The notes under the pieces were generated by a model. It did no database searches. It was given only the letters and a program-made list of their open reading frames with translations, and was not told the DNA's origin. This document shows, piece by piece, positions 8,867-17,740 of a stretch of 64,000 nt of DNA; position 1 is the stretch's first letter, and each line of letters opens with the position of its first letter. A program made the position numbers and the translations under genes. The DNA comes from Desulfurococcus mucosus DSM 2162 (GTDB lineage: Archaea > Thermoproteota > Thermoprotei_A > Sulfolobales > Desulfurococcaceae), in contig NC_014961.1 in NCBI RefSeq assembly GCF_000186365.1, forward strand, positions 682,001 through 746,000. The letters are read 5' to 3'.

Positions 8867-9229
8867 ATGTCGGAGCGAGATCCAATAAAGGTCATGGCTG
8901 AACTACTGAAGTCAGGTGCAACAATGCTGCCTGAGACATGCCCTGTGGAGGGATGCAACCTCCCCCTCTTCAAGCTTAGAAGCGGAGAGATAGTTTGCCC
9001 AGTGCATGGAAAGGTTCATGTCGTCAGGACTGAGGAGGAGGTTAGGGAAGTTTACTCCAAGACGACGCTAGCCCTCTTGCTGGACAAGGTTGAGTCAACA
9101 GCCATCAGGGTCATAGATTCACTCGTAGGCGAGCCTGATGCTGATGCATCAGAGATCATAAGGTGGCTCGAGGTACTTGAAAGAGTTGAAAGGTTGAAAT
9201 CCATGACGAAGGGGAGGCCTCAGGGCTAG
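8867..9229 (+). CDS. Sjogren syndrome/scleroderma autoantigen 1 (p27) family zinc-ribbon protein
   Basis: A 120-residue protein with a zinc-ribbon-like block CPVEGCNLPLFKLRSGEIVCPVHG (CX4C...CX2H), followed by a helical C-terminus. This matches the archaeal members of the autoantigen p27/ZNRD2 family, whose role is not established. GGTGG at 8857-8861 points to ATG 8867 rather than the upstream in-frame GTG 8858. Its last four bases overlap the convergent tmk gene. Confidence 0.8.
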   Translation: MSERDPIKVMAELLKSGATMLPETCPVEGCNLPLFKLRSGEIVCPVHGKVHVVRTEEEVREVYSKTTLALLLDKVESTAIRVIDSLVGEPDADASEIIRWLEVLERVERLKSMTKGRPQG

Positions 9230-9840
9230 CCCCGGGGGGCATGCCCCCTACCTATGACTCCCTGCACTATGCTCCATACCTCGGCGTACACCTCCCCCAG
9301 TGGCCTCGACGCATCAACACGTGTGAGGAGCCCTATCTCCACCATCCTCACGTAGGCTTCCCTTACCCTGTGGAGGAACTCTTTTTTCTCGTACTCAGGG
9401 AACCTTGATGTACTCGTCGTCTTCCTGGATAAGCCTTCCTCAGGGTCTACGTCAAGGTATATGGCTACATCAGGCTTTAACGCATACTTGTTTACCTCGA
9501 GGATCCAGTCGAATGGTGCACCACTAGCCGACTGGTAGGCCACGCTACTGTAGAAGTATCTGTCCGAGACTACTGTTACGCCTTTCTCTATGAAGGGCTT
9601 CACCAAGCTCTTCACATGTATGAGTCTGTCAAGGGCGAACGCTAAGGCATCGATGTATGCATCCCGTAAGTCACTGTAGATGGATTTAACGGCTTTAACG
9701 ATCTCCGAGTCCGTTGGCTCATATGTGTAGATGGCTGGAAAACCCCTTGACTCCAGCTCCTCGACCAGCCTATGCGCCACCGTTGTCTTCCCAGCACCGT
9801 CAAGTCCTTCGAGCACTATGAAGTAACCTTTACCATGCAT
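9226..9840 (-). CDS. tmk: Thymidylate kinase
   Basis: A 204-residue dTMP kinase that makes dTDP for DNA synthesis. The P-loop GLDGAGKTTVAHRL is at the N-terminus. The DR(Y/F) motif is in VVSDRYFYSSVAYQ, and the substrate and lid region VDPEEGLSRKTTSTSRFPEYE is present. Its start overlaps the end of the phosphomevalonate dehydratase small-subunit gene by 11 bases. It is the last gene of the minus-strand mevalonate-pathway operon. Confidence 0.93.
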   Translation of the reverse strand: MHGKGYFIVLEGLDGAGKTTVAHRLVEELESRGFPAIYTYEPTDSEIVKAVKSIYSDLRDAYIDALAFALDRLIHVKSLVKPFIEKGVTVVSDRYFYSSVAYQSASGAPFDWILEVNKYALKPDVAIYLDVDPEEGLSRKTTSTSRFPEYEKKEFLHRVREAYVRMVEIGLLTRVDASRPLGEVYAEVWSIVQGVIGRGHAPRG

Positions 9841-10165
9841 AGATCACACCGGAGCCGCGCATGTATCTAACACGCCTCTTGGTTTTTAAAGCGTCCCTGA
9901 AGCCCTCGTAGTCTTCTACTACTAGCAGAGGTATCTCGGCTATCACGCATCCAGCGATCAGTATTGGCTCAGCCTCCTTAACCACCATGCATAAGGGAGA
10001 ACTACCCTGCTGCCTCATAGCGTAGATCACGTAGGATCCCACAGTGCTCCCCCTTCCCCCCTTGAATACAAGCACCCGGCCCCGGATACTTACCTCGCCA
10101 CTCTCCGTCTTCACGACACCACGGACTGGGTCCACCTCGCCTAGGAAGCTCAGGTATTGATCCAC
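9830..10165 (-). CDS. Phosphomevalonate dehydratase small subunit (aconitase X swivel domain)
   Basis: The DUF126/AcnX swivel-domain subunit of (R)-5-phosphomevalonate dehydratase, which makes trans-anhydromevalonate phosphate in the archaeal mevalonate pathway. Motifs are LSFLGEVDP, GRGSTVGSYVIYA and EAEPILIAGCVIAEIP. The given start is GTG at 10165. The family-typical N-terminal strand, however, continues upstream in the same frame (VVDGECEGEVVVV, about 10204-10166), and no ATG, GTG or TTG lies between that segment and the upstream in-frame TAA at 10249-10247. The true start is therefore uncertain and may be a rare codon such as CTG 10231. The large-subunit gene ends just upstream. Confidence 0.85.
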   Translation of the reverse strand: MDQYLSFLGEVDPVRGVVKTESGEVSIRGRVLVFKGGRGSTVGSYVIYAMRQQGSSPLCMVVKEAEPILIAGCVIAEIPLLVVEDYEGFRDALKTKRRVRYMRGSGVIYAW

Positions 10166-10217
10166 GACGACTACCTCGCCCTCGCATTCACCGTCAACAA
10201 CAGCTCTGACCCGCCAG

Positions 10218-11387
10218 CTACCCGTAGACAGACTCCACCACCTCCCTTACCCCTGCCACCCTGACCCTGAGCCCGTGGATTTTCCTGAGGTAGAATGCTG
10301 CCTTCCCACTATTGGTGATAACCACATCATATCTCTCACGCAGCCTAGACACCACCGGGCACGTGCCTGCTGCGATGTCGACACCCCTGGCCTTCAACTC
10401 GTTTATGAGCCAGCTGTACCTGGACACGTACTCTGCTGGGATTGTTAGGAGGAGCCTGCCCCTCCGTGGATACCGGTGTCTCTTTAAGAGTCTAGCTGTT
10501 TCGACGAGTTCACCAAGGCTTAGATGAGGGCAACCCATGTAGCCGAGCACCCTGCCACCGGGGGGTGGTTCTTCGCCAACATACCTCTCGAGATCCCTGC
10601 CTTCAACAGTAACCCTCTCCTCTAATTCCTCGATATATGTGCCCCTAGGAGTCAACCCGGGTATAACTGCCATTGCATGAGAGCCGGATGCAGCCATTGA
10701 TGCTAACAGTACCTTGAGCTCGCCCATGCCCAGGCGGGCTGCTGAAGGGATGAACGGTGTCTCCCTCAGGTTTTCACCTATCCATAATCCCAGGGTTCCA
10801 GCCGGATATGCGTAGGCGTCTGGTGCAAGCGTCACCGCAACCCTGGCGCGACGGTTACCGAGAACATGAAGCCCGGCATGATACGTGTAGCCTGTTATAG
10901 CGGCTGCCAGGGCTATGGGACCTCCCTCCCTGTTAGTGAAGCCGCCGTAGAAAGTGTTGGCGAATATTACCGCACTGCTCTCACCCCATGCAAGATGCTC
11001 CCCGGGCGCAGGAGGCCTATACCAGTATGGTATGCATGTGAAGACCGGTTTGAAACCCATCCTCACGAGTGCGTCATCTATTATGCTCTGCTGCTCTAAG
11101 AGACTGTTATCTATGATGGATTGAAGCCCACCGTAGTCAACGCATCCCGGGTTCACCGTGGTATACACCCTGGCCCTCCCACCCTTCTCGTAGAAGTCCC
11201 TTATGAACCTTGAACCATAAACACCAATATTGGAGAATGAAACCCCTGAGACATGTGCGTGAACTATCTCTACAAGCCTGTCAGCTCCCATTGATTCCCC
11301 GACTCTCACTATTATCTCCATTGCTTTAGCAGTGCTCCAACCGTATTCCCCCCTCAGCATTGCCTCCTGTTCCTTCGTAAGGTACAT
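10218..11387 (-). CDS. Phosphomevalonate dehydratase large subunit (aconitase X catalytic)
   Basis: A 389-residue DUF521/aconitase X catalytic subunit expected to hold a [4Fe-4S] cluster. It dehydrates (R)-5-phosphomevalonate together with the small subunit. Seen: EIVHAHVSGVSFSNIGVYG, VNPGCVDYGG, CIPYWYRPPAPGEHLAWGESSAVIFANT and VLGYMGCPHLS, with several conserved cysteines suitable for the cluster. Its start codon overlaps the stop of the UbiD-type decarboxylase gene, and the small subunit follows. The next enzyme of the pathway is thus adjacent. Confidence 0.9.
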   Translation of the reverse strand: MYLTKEQEAMLRGEYGWSTAKAMEIIVRVGESMGADRLVEIVHAHVSGVSFSNIGVYGSRFIRDFYEKGGRARVYTTVNPGCVDYGGLQSIIDNSLLEQQSIIDDALVRMGFKPVFTCIPYWYRPPAPGEHLAWGESSAVIFANTFYGGFTNREGGPIALAAAITGYTYHAGLHVLGNRRARVAVTLAPDAYAYPAGTLGLWIGENLRETPFIPSAARLGMGELKVLLASMAASGSHAMAVIPGLTPRGTYIEELEERVTVEGRDLERYVGEEPPPGGRVLGYMGCPHLSLGELVETARLLKRHRYPRRGRLLLTIPAEYVSRYSWLINELKARGVDIAAGTCPVVSRLRERYDVVITNSGKAAFYLRKIHGLRVRVAGVREVVESVYG

Positions 11388-12667
11388 TAGGGTATCTCAA
11401 CCCTCCTATACTTATCCCAAGCCCCGTCAAACGGCTTAACAGCTATAAAGACAACCTTGTCGCCGAGCCCCTCCATACTCCTCGGATCCAGCGTGCTGCC
11501 CTTAACGTCCCTGAGCACTATCAGATCCTCGGAGCCCCTCATACGGGTTGCAATAGCCCATTCAACCATTAATGGATCATCCACGTCTATGTCGTCATCG
11601 ACAACTATAACGTGCTTCACGCTTGGATGCGCCGAGATCACTGCTAACCCCGCCAGCCTCGCGTCACCGGGCGACATCTGTTTAAGCGATACGACAACGT
11701 GAAGCCAGCCTGAGCCACCCTCCGTCAGCCTCACGGCTTTCAGGCCCGGTGCAATCCTCTTGACATGACTATATATCACGGGCTCCCTGGGGAACCCCAT
11801 TAGGAATTGATGCTCCCAGGAACCAGGGACTATGGCGTGGAAAACCGGGTTTCCATTCCTTGCCACATAGACTGCGAGGGGTTTGAAAACAGGTTCTTTT
11901 CTCTCAGGGTCCACCAGCATCAGTATATCGGTGAACGGCCCCTCCCTATCTCTTTCACCAGTTATCACGCCTTCTACGACCACGCTGGAGTCTACGGGAA
12001 CCGGTATCCTGTACAACGGTGTCTCCGCAACCATGTTCCCGCCGCCGAGAGCCGCTCCCACGCCTACTTCAAAGACCCCTAGGGGAGGATTCATTGCGGC
12101 CGCTAATTCCTGGAAGGGGTTGAGCCCCAGTACAAGTGCGACAGGGGTGTCACGGCCTCTCTCACGGTTCCTGCTGACTATGTAGTGTAGGTGTCTCGGC
12201 ACTATTCTAAGAGTGGCCTTGTCGTTGGCGTGATACATTACTCTATGGAAACTGCTGTTACAGTACTCCTCTGTACACGCTATGATAACCGAGCTCGTTA
12301 AGTAGTATCCCCCATCCTCCCTGTAGTACTTGATGAATGGAAGTACGTCGAGGAGTCCCTCAATCCTTCTAAAATACTTGTGGAATTCATCCCTCACGAG
12401 GCCCGCAGGATTGTTTAAAGCGTTCTCCATCAACTTGTAGAGCTCCTCATCGCTTCCAGCATTGAAAAGCCTGTAAACATCCCTCCTCCTGGTGACTAGG
12501 TTAGTGTACCCGGTAATCCACTCTCTCCCCCTGACCTTGAATACTACTACCCTATCCCTGTTGCTCCACGCAATCCTCGTGATCTCATAGCTTGAGTCGA
12601 TGACGCCGGCGTCAAGTATCTCCTTACCCATGGTCTTCGCCAGCTTCTCCAGGAGCTCTAAATCCAT
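11387..12667 (-). CDS. UbiD-family anhydromevalonate phosphate decarboxylase
   Basis: A 426-residue UbiD-family decarboxylase. Homologues in Aeropyrum-type archaea convert trans-anhydromevalonate phosphate to isopentenyl phosphate using prenylated FMN. Motifs include NPAGLVRDEFHKYF, the LGLNPFQELAA block, EGVITGERDREGPFTD with the conserved E..R..EGPF(T)D catalytic segment, and VIVVDDDIDVDD. Linkage to both phosphomevalonate dehydratase subunits makes this role much more likely than ubiquinone-type decarboxylation. The prenyl-FMN synthase (UbiX) is not in the window. Confidence 0.9.
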   Translation of the reverse strand: MDLELLEKLAKTMGKEILDAGVIDSSYEITRIAWSNRDRVVVFKVRGREWITGYTNLVTRRRDVYRLFNAGSDEELYKLMENALNNPAGLVRDEFHKYFRRIEGLLDVLPFIKYYREDGGYYLTSSVIIACTEEYCNSSFHRVMYHANDKATLRIVPRHLHYIVSRNRERGRDTPVALVLGLNPFQELAAAMNPPLGVFEVGVGAALGGGNMVAETPLYRIPVPVDSSVVVEGVITGERDREGPFTDILMLVDPERKEPVFKPLAVYVARNGNPVFHAIVPGSWEHQFLMGFPREPVIYSHVKRIAPGLKAVRLTEGGSGWLHVVVSLKQMSPGDARLAGLAVISAHPSVKHVIVVDDDIDVDDPLMVEWAIATRMRGSEDLIVLRDVKGSTLDPRSMEGLGDKVVFIAVKPFDGAWDKYRRVEIP

Positions 12668-12671
12668 GCCG

Positions 12672-13916
12672 TCACACCTCGATGAACTCCTCAGTGTAGT
12701 CCTCTCCTATCCTGATCTGAGAGAGCTTTAATACGTCTATCCTGTCCTGGAACCTTGTTCTCACAAGGATCTCCCTTCCTTCGAAGTCGAATTTTTCCAC
12801 TATGCAAGGGTAGTCGCCTCCTCTATGTGAGCCGACCCCGCAGTAAACACCTTTCTCGAAGCCGGGCGGATACGTCTTCACCTTGACGACGCCGAGTCTC
12901 CTATTGATCTCCTCACTGTTGAAGGCTTTAACAGTGCCGTAGACGTGTAGCTCGTTCACGAGCTGGGAGGCATATATCACCCTGCCCTCTACCAGCCCAT
13001 CCAGCATTGAGGACTCTACTTGCACGCCGTGGAACAGGGGATGACCATCCACGAGCACTGTATCCATGTTCACCCTCCGCAGTGGGGCATCTACGAGGAA
13101 ATCCCTGTACCTCATGCTACGGAGTAATCTCCTCTCCTCCCTGCTACGTGTTCTCCTAACAGTTGGCTCGGGTAGTTCGTATACTTTCACGCCTATCTTC
13201 TCAAACCTCTTGAAGTACCGGCTTAAATCGTCTCCGAGTATTACCACTGCATCCGGCTCAACGATCTCGATCAAGCGTTGCTTATAGTATACTGCGCCAG
13301 GATCCCTGATCCATCCATCTGTATCGATCACTATGATACTGCATCCAAGGGACTCAGACTTCTCGGCCAACCAGCGGAGCTCCCTAGGGATCACATGCGT
13401 GTAGCCCTGGGGACGGATGTCGCCTATGAATCTCATCATGTAAACGGGTATCTCGGTGTTCCATAGAACCTGCCTATCCGGGATCCCCAGTGATATGAAG
13501 CCCGGTGGGCCTATGTCGGCTTGCCCCACGTCTCCGTCTATCACGCAGGGCTTTAAGCCTGCCGAGATGGCTGTGTTTGAGAGCAGTGTTGTAAACGAGG
13601 TTTTACCGGAGTCCACGCCCCCTATGACCACTACTCTCCTGTGGCCTTTTGAAACTATTTCAAGTGCCGTGCTCGCTCTCTTCCTGTATGGATCATGTTC
13701 ATCAACGGGCTGTATAGTGGAATCACTCGTCATGGTAACGTCGAGCTCCGTGTCCTCGAGGGCCTCGATAACATAGTTCCTGAACCTGTGCACAATAATA
13801 TTCTCACCACCCCTAACAGTCTTCCCTAGGATCGCGATGGAACCCTTCACGATTGTAATAGACATCGGCCCGAAAACCCTGACGGCCTCGCCTCTTACAA
13901 GGCTTAAACGAGGCAA
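12672..13916 (-). CDS. Clp1/Grc3-type polynucleotide 5'-hydroxyl kinase
   Basis: About 414 residues with a P-loop VIGGVDSGKTSFTTLLSN (about residues 95-112), a DGDVGQADIGPPG motif and an IVIDTDGW Walker B region, matching archaeal Clp1/Grc3 RNA 5'-kinases. Such enzymes phosphorylate 5'-OH RNA ends in tRNA and rRNA processing. I prefer TTG 13916, which follows GGTGG in the upstream gene's end with good spacing; an upstream TTG at 13931 would add five residues. It lies between an RNase H-like protein and the isoprenoid genes. Confidence 0.85.
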   Translation of the reverse strand: MPRLSLVRGEAVRVFGPMSITIVKGSIAILGKTVRGGENIIVHRFRNYVIEALEDTELDVTMTSDSTIQPVDEHDPYRKRASTALEIVSKGHRRVVVIGGVDSGKTSFTTLLSNTAISAGLKPCVIDGDVGQADIGPPGFISLGIPDRQVLWNTEIPVYMMRFIGDIRPQGYTHVIPRELRWLAEKSESLGCSIIVIDTDGWIRDPGAVYYKQRLIEIVEPDAVVILGDDLSRYFKRFEKIGVKVYELPEPTVRRTRSREERRLLRSMRYRDFLVDAPLRRVNMDTVLVDGHPLFHGVQVESSMLDGLVEGRVIYASQLVNELHVYGTVKAFNSEEINRRLGVVKVKTYPPGFEKGVYCGVGSHRGGDYPCIVEKFDFEGREILVRTRFQDRIDVLKLSQIRIGEDYTEEFIEV

Positions 13917-13917
13917 G

Positions 13918-14562
13918 CTACTCCACCTCAACTCCCTTCATCATGGCGATCTTGAAGGCTGCATACACATCCTTCTCCCTGAACGGCTTCACCCTTCTGA
14001 GCCTTTCCCCCAGGACCCTTGCTTCATCAATGCTCACTGAACCAGGAGTAGTTGCATCCTCATCCACGATCTCAACCCTTAACCCTGTGTCTCTTCTAAG
14101 CATCGAGGCCAGCTCCACCCCCCTGTGCCTGGATCCAACTCTCACAATTACCCTGTCTGCCGGCATACACTCCCTAAGATAGTTAGCCATGTTGACTACA
14201 TCTATATAGTCCCCCGTGCCGTGCTCCACGTATTCACCGTCACCTATCACAATGTAGCCTAAGCGCCTCCCTGGGTCGACGCCGAGCACCAGCTCCCTGT
14301 AACCTGTTTTAAGGCGGGTGGCCAGGATGGCTTTCTCGAGGACTCTGCAGTCACGGGATGGATCGTAGAAGACAACCACATCCCTCCTATCTGAGACCTC
14401 TTCCAAGAACACGGTGTAGTCTGTGTAGAACACGCTTCCATAAGGCACCTCATCCCTAGAGTAATAGTGGCTGAACGATACATTCCTCTCCCTGAGGACA
14501 GCGAGCACTTTGAGGAACCATCTCGGCTCGTAGACGGCTATCACCAGGGGGCGCTTCTGCAA
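13918..14562 (-). CDS. Conserved archaeal protein with RNase H-like motif
   Basis: A 214-residue protein of unknown function. The central segment ELVLGVDPGRRLGYIVIGDG is the first strand of a RuvC/YqgF-type RNase H-like fold, with an aspartate in the catalytic position. Later acidic residues occur in EIVDEDATTPGSVSIDEA. It is the first gene of the operon that continues into Clp1 kinase, to which it is translationally close. This suggests a nucleic-acid role. I cannot say whether it is an active nuclease. Confidence 0.6.
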   Translation of the reverse strand: MQKRPLVIAVYEPRWFLKVLAVLRERNVSFSHYYSRDEVPYGSVFYTDYTVFLEEVSDRRDVVVFYDPSRDCRVLEKAILATRLKTGYRELVLGVDPGRRLGYIVIGDGEYVEHGTGDYIDVVNMANYLRECMPADRVIVRVGSRHRGVELASMLRRDTGLRVEIVDEDATTPGSVSIDEARVLGERLRRVKPFREKDVYAAFKIAMMKGVEVE

Positions 14563-14612
14563 GCCCTTAAATCACCGTGTAATAATCACATCACCATGGA
14601 TATATCTCACGG

Positions 14613-15233
14613 GTGATTTTTATAGGGCTCTACACAGGGCATCAAACAATAGACTCGCTAATAGAGTCCAGCAGCACCACGCTATTTTACGGTGTAGCGG
14701 GATCAGGGAAGACAACTATGCTGATGACCATAGCAGGCAACTACTGTAGAAACCGGGTATGCCTGTACGTGTCAACCGAGGAGACCCTCCACTATGAGAG
14801 GGTTGCCCGGGACCCGGAGAGGTATCGTGGAGTACTCTTCACGGAGATATATGACTTCGGAAGGCTCGTCGACCTTGCAACATTTATATATCTGCATGGA
14901 TTCGAAGCAGTCTTTATAGATAGCTTGAACTCTCTCTTCAGGCTAGAGCCCTTGGGCGAGAACTCTTTATCCAGGCTTGCCTATATAGTTGCATCACTGA
15001 GAAAAACCGTGGAGAACAACTCGGGGAAGCTCTTCGCGTCTGCACAGGTGAGGGCTGGTGAAGGAGAAGATAAGCCTGTGGGGGAGCCGGTGCTCGATTA
15101 CTACTTCGATGTCGTGGTAAGCCTCTCGATAGGAGGGGATGGGAGATACGCGAGAATAGTTAAGCCCCCTGAGGCAGATGAAGGAAGAGTCTTCCCATTC
15201 AGGATAACGGAGAGTGGGATTGAATGGATGTAG
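14613..15233 (+). CDS. RecA/RadB-like ATPase
   Basis: A 206-residue single-domain RecA-fold ATPase. Walker A is FYGVAGSGKTTML near the N-terminus, Walker B is EAVFIDSLNSLFRLE, and an LFASAQVRAG segment resembles the sensor region of RadA/RadB. It is much shorter than RadA and lacks the N-terminal helix-hairpin-helix domain. It could be RadB-like or another RecA-superfamily protein. The start is GTG at 14613 without a clear ribosome site. Its end overlaps carS by 10 bases. Confidence 0.78.
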   Translation: MIFIGLYTGHQTIDSLIESSSTTLFYGVAGSGKTTMLMTIAGNYCRNRVCLYVSTEETLHYERVARDPERYRGVLFTEIYDFGRLVDLATFIYLHGFEAVFIDSLNSLFRLEPLGENSLSRLAYIVASLRKTVENNSGKLFASAQVRAGEGEDKPVGEPVLDYYFDVVVSLSIGGDGRYARIVKPPEADEGRVFPFRITESGIEWM

Positions 15234-15736
15234 CCTCGTACGTTGTCTGGTTGATCAAGTATTATCTCCCCGCTATGGTTGCCAATGCATCCCCTGTATT
15301 GGTCAAGGGGAGGATAGCTATAGATAGGGGGCGCCTCTTCATCGATGGGAGGCCGGTTTTCGGCAACCATAAGACATGGGAAGGGTTTACAATAGGGGTT
15401 GTGAACGCGTTCATAACCGGCTCAGCCATCGGAGTCGTCCTCAGGGACCCCTGGATACAAGTGCTCTCTCTTGCAGCAGGGGTCTCCAGCATGCTCGGAG
15501 ACCTAGCTGGGGCGTTTATAAAGCGCAGGCTGGGCATAGCGCCTGGAAAACCCTTGCCTATAGTGGATCAATTGAACTTCGCGTTGGCGACAACAATCCT
15601 CTACATCGCACTACGTGTTGAAGATGTAGTAGGCCGCATGGATTTCGTTGCGTTAACACTCCTCCTAATACTCATACTGCATGTGGCCACGAACAGCTTG
15701 GCATACTTGCTCGGGTTGAAGGATACATGGTGGTAG
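15224..15736 (+). CDS. carS: CDP-archaeol synthase
   Basis: A 170-residue integral membrane enzyme that activates digeranylgeranylglyceryl phosphate with CTP in archaeal lipid synthesis. Seen: ANASPVLVKG, the conserved GRPVFGNHKTWEG motif, and GDLAGAFIKRRLGIAPGKPLPIVDQ, which together are specific to CarS (formerly DUF46), with four to five membrane segments. It follows the RecA-like ATPase with a 10-base overlap. The isoprenoid precursors it needs are made by the mevalonate enzymes encoded at 9.8-12.7 kb. Confidence 0.93.
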   Translation: MDVASYVVWLIKYYLPAMVANASPVLVKGRIAIDRGRLFIDGRPVFGNHKTWEGFTIGVVNAFITGSAIGVVLRDPWIQVLSLAAGVSSMLGDLAGAFIKRRLGIAPGKPLPIVDQLNFALATTILYIALRVEDVVGRMDFVALTLLLILILHVATNSLAYLLGLKDTWW

Positions 15737-15743
15737 CATTCGG

Positions 15744-15784
15744 TTACCGTTGAAAGCCTCCACCCTTAGGACGGGGGAGGTCAA
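15744..15784 (+). repeat. Hairpin repeat copy F (IS605-end-like)
   Basis: TTACCGTTGAAAGC followed by a hairpin (CCTCC...GGAGG around CCCTTAGGACGGG) and a GTCAA end. It has the same design as the other copies, with the start TTAC.R.YGAAAGC and an end near GAGGTCAG. It sits 8 bases after the carS stop and before the convergent end of the SufB-like gene, so it may also act as a terminator hairpin. Confidence 0.55.
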
Positions 15785-15792
15785 CCCTGGTG

Positions 15793-17025
15793 TCAGCCCA
15801 CGGCGTTCCTGGTTATCCTGTCGAGTAGTTTCTCCACCTCTCTTTTCACGGCAAGCGGTATGCCGGGCACCTCGATGCTCATGAAGCCCCTTACAAGCAC
15901 CGATTTCGCCTCGTCCTCTGTGAACCCTTTGCTCATAAGGTACTGTATCTCTTTCTCAGCTATCATGCCTATGGCTGCTTCATGGCTTAGGAGGGCACCC
16001 GGTTTCCTCGATGTGATAACCGGTATTGATGACACCATGGCTTTCCCCGATAACAATAGTCCAAGGCACTCTATGTGGCCGCGTGTCTCTGCATCATACG
16101 CGTCGATACTGCTCCTAGCGTAGACTTCAGCATGGTCGCTTGCCACTACACGGGACACCACCTCCGCTGAACTACCTTTACCGGCTAGCACGGCTGCTGA
16201 CCCCTGATCATATATGCCTCGCCCGCTACCAGCCACTATTGATGCTAGGTAGGCTTTTCCACCTGCTGAGAGCTCTGTTCTCGGATATGTTTGCAGGCTT
16301 GCGACAGGGCTGTAGATTATGTAGTAGCTAACGTATTCAGCCCCTTCCTCAACCCTCACAGCTGTCCTAGGCCTCACGTGCATTCCATCCGCCCATGCAT
16401 GCATCATTGTGAAGGTTAGCCTTGCATTCCGTGACACATAGAACTCTGAGACACCTATGTGCACTCCTTCCCTGACGCCGTGGGGCACCGCGCAACCAGT
16501 CACCACGTGTGCCTCGGCACCCTCATCAACGAACACTATGTTATGCGCATACTGTATCCTGCGGTCACCTGTTATAGCGAGGCAGGTATATATTGGAACC
16601 GGAACCCTGACGCCCCTCGGTACATAGATGAAGTATCCGAGCTCGCCGCCTCGAAGATACGTGGATGCCGTGTACTTATCGGTAGCTGGATCCACAAGCC
16701 TCCATGCAAGGCTCCTCCCAACGTCAGTCTTCTCCAATGCGAGCCTTGTAGGCATTATCTTAACACCGTACTTACCCAGCACCCTCTCCATTAACCTGTA
16801 GAGGGCTGTCTCATCGAGCTGAATATATGAAGCTGCCTCAACATTCATGCCGAATCTCTCGCCGGCACCCCTGGCCTCAGCCGGAATCCCGCTTTCGCCG
16901 CTAACCTCACCCACGCTGACCGGTTCAGCTGTATAAGCATCTAAATCTACATCGGGTCCGAACGGGGCGGGCTTAAGCAATGCCTCCCTCACTCTACTAG
17001 TGTTACGCTCACCCAATCCCACCAC
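15793..17025 (-). CDS. sufB: SufB/SufD-family Fe-S cluster assembly scaffold
   Basis: A 410-residue member of the SufB/SufD family. The beta-helix core contains IYVPRGVRVPVPIYTCLAI, NIVFVDEGAEAHVVTGCAVP, and the late DAYDAETRGHIECLGLLLSGKA and ALLSHEAAIGMIAEKEIQYLMSKG blocks. It scaffolds Fe-S clusters with the SufC ATPase, whose gene lies upstream with a 17-base overlap. Only one SufB/D-type gene is present, as in the minimal archaeal SufBC arrangement. Confidence 0.88.
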   Translation of the reverse strand: MVGLGERNTSRVREALLKPAPFGPDVDLDAYTAEPVSVGEVSGESGIPAEARGAGERFGMNVEAASYIQLDETALYRLMERVLGKYGVKIMPTRLALEKTDVGRSLAWRLVDPATDKYTASTYLRGGELGYFIYVPRGVRVPVPIYTCLAITGDRRIQYAHNIVFVDEGAEAHVVTGCAVPHGVREGVHIGVSEFYVSRNARLTFTMMHAWADGMHVRPRTAVRVEEGAEYVSYYIIYSPVASLQTYPRTELSAGGKAYLASIVAGSGRGIYDQGSAAVLAGKGSSAEVVSRVVASDHAEVYARSSIDAYDAETRGHIECLGLLLSGKAMVSSIPVITSRKPGALLSHEAAIGMIAEKEIQYLMSKGFTEDEAKSVLVRGFMSIEVPGIPLAVKREVEKLLDRITRNAVG

Positions 17026-17740
17026 CCCTAAGAGCCTCTACTCCCCTCCTGTAGCCCAGCTTGAATACCACTGGAAGCACCTCGTCAGGGGAGCCGCTGT
17101 GAACAATCCTCCCCTCCATCAGGATGTGGACCCGGTCTATCCTGCTCAATTTATTCGTTATTAGACCCGTATGTGTCACCAGTATCACTGAGCTACCCTT
17201 ACGCGTCAACAGGTCTATCACGTGCGCTATGCTGTCAGCGCTCTCGATGTCGACACCGCTATCTGGTTCATCAAGCATGGCTAGCTTCGGCGACTGCAAG
17301 AGTGAAAGGAAGAGTTCAGCCCTCTTCTTCTCGCCACCACTGAACCCGAGGAAGAGATCCCTCTCGAGTAAGGGATCTACCCTGAGGAGTTTCGAAAACA
17401 TAGCTGAGTCCTCGCACCTATACTTCTCCAACATGAATCTAGCTACATCCCTCAGCTTAACGCCCTTCACCTCTGGAGGATTCTGATGGGCCAGGGCTAT
17501 CCCAAGCCTCGCCCTCTCATAGGGGGGTAAATCAGTGATGTCGCGTCCTCCAAAGTATATTTTCCCGGAAACCACCTTCAAGTATGGTAAGCCCATTATT
17601 GATGCTAGGAGCGTTGATTTACCGCTGCCATTGGGACCCATTACTACGTGCAACTCCCCATGTTGAACAGTAAGGGATACATCCCTGAGCACCAACCTAT
17701 CCCCTACAGTAACAGAGAGACCTCTGATCTCTAGGCTCAT
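17009..17740 (-). CDS. sufC: SufC ATPase of Fe-S cluster assembly
   Basis: A 243-residue ABC-type ATPase. It has Walker A MGPNGSGKSTLLASI, the Q-loop AHQNPPEVKG, the SufC-type signature FLGFSGGEKKRAELFLSLL and Walker B KLAMLDEPDSGVDIES. The phrase LDEPDSGVD is typical of SufC rather than transporters. It overlaps the SufB/D-like gene, and the two form a two-gene operon. Confidence 0.93.
   Translation of the reverse strand: MSLEIRGLSVTVGDRLVLRDVSLTVQHGELHVVMGPNGSGKSTLLASIMGLPYLKVVSGKIYFGGRDITDLPPYERARLGIALAHQNPPEVKGVKLRDVARFMLEKYRCEDSAMFSKLLRVDPLLERDLFLGFSGGEKKRAELFLSLLQSPKLAMLDEPDSGVDIESADSIAHVIDLLTRKGSSVILVTHTGLITNKLSRIDRVHILMEGRIVHSGSPDEVLPVVFKLGYRRGVEALRGGGIG

Noticed and set aside
16459-16794. 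A 111-residue plus-strand ORF opposite the SufB-like gene
   Set aside because: It is antisense to a conserved coding region and has no independent support.
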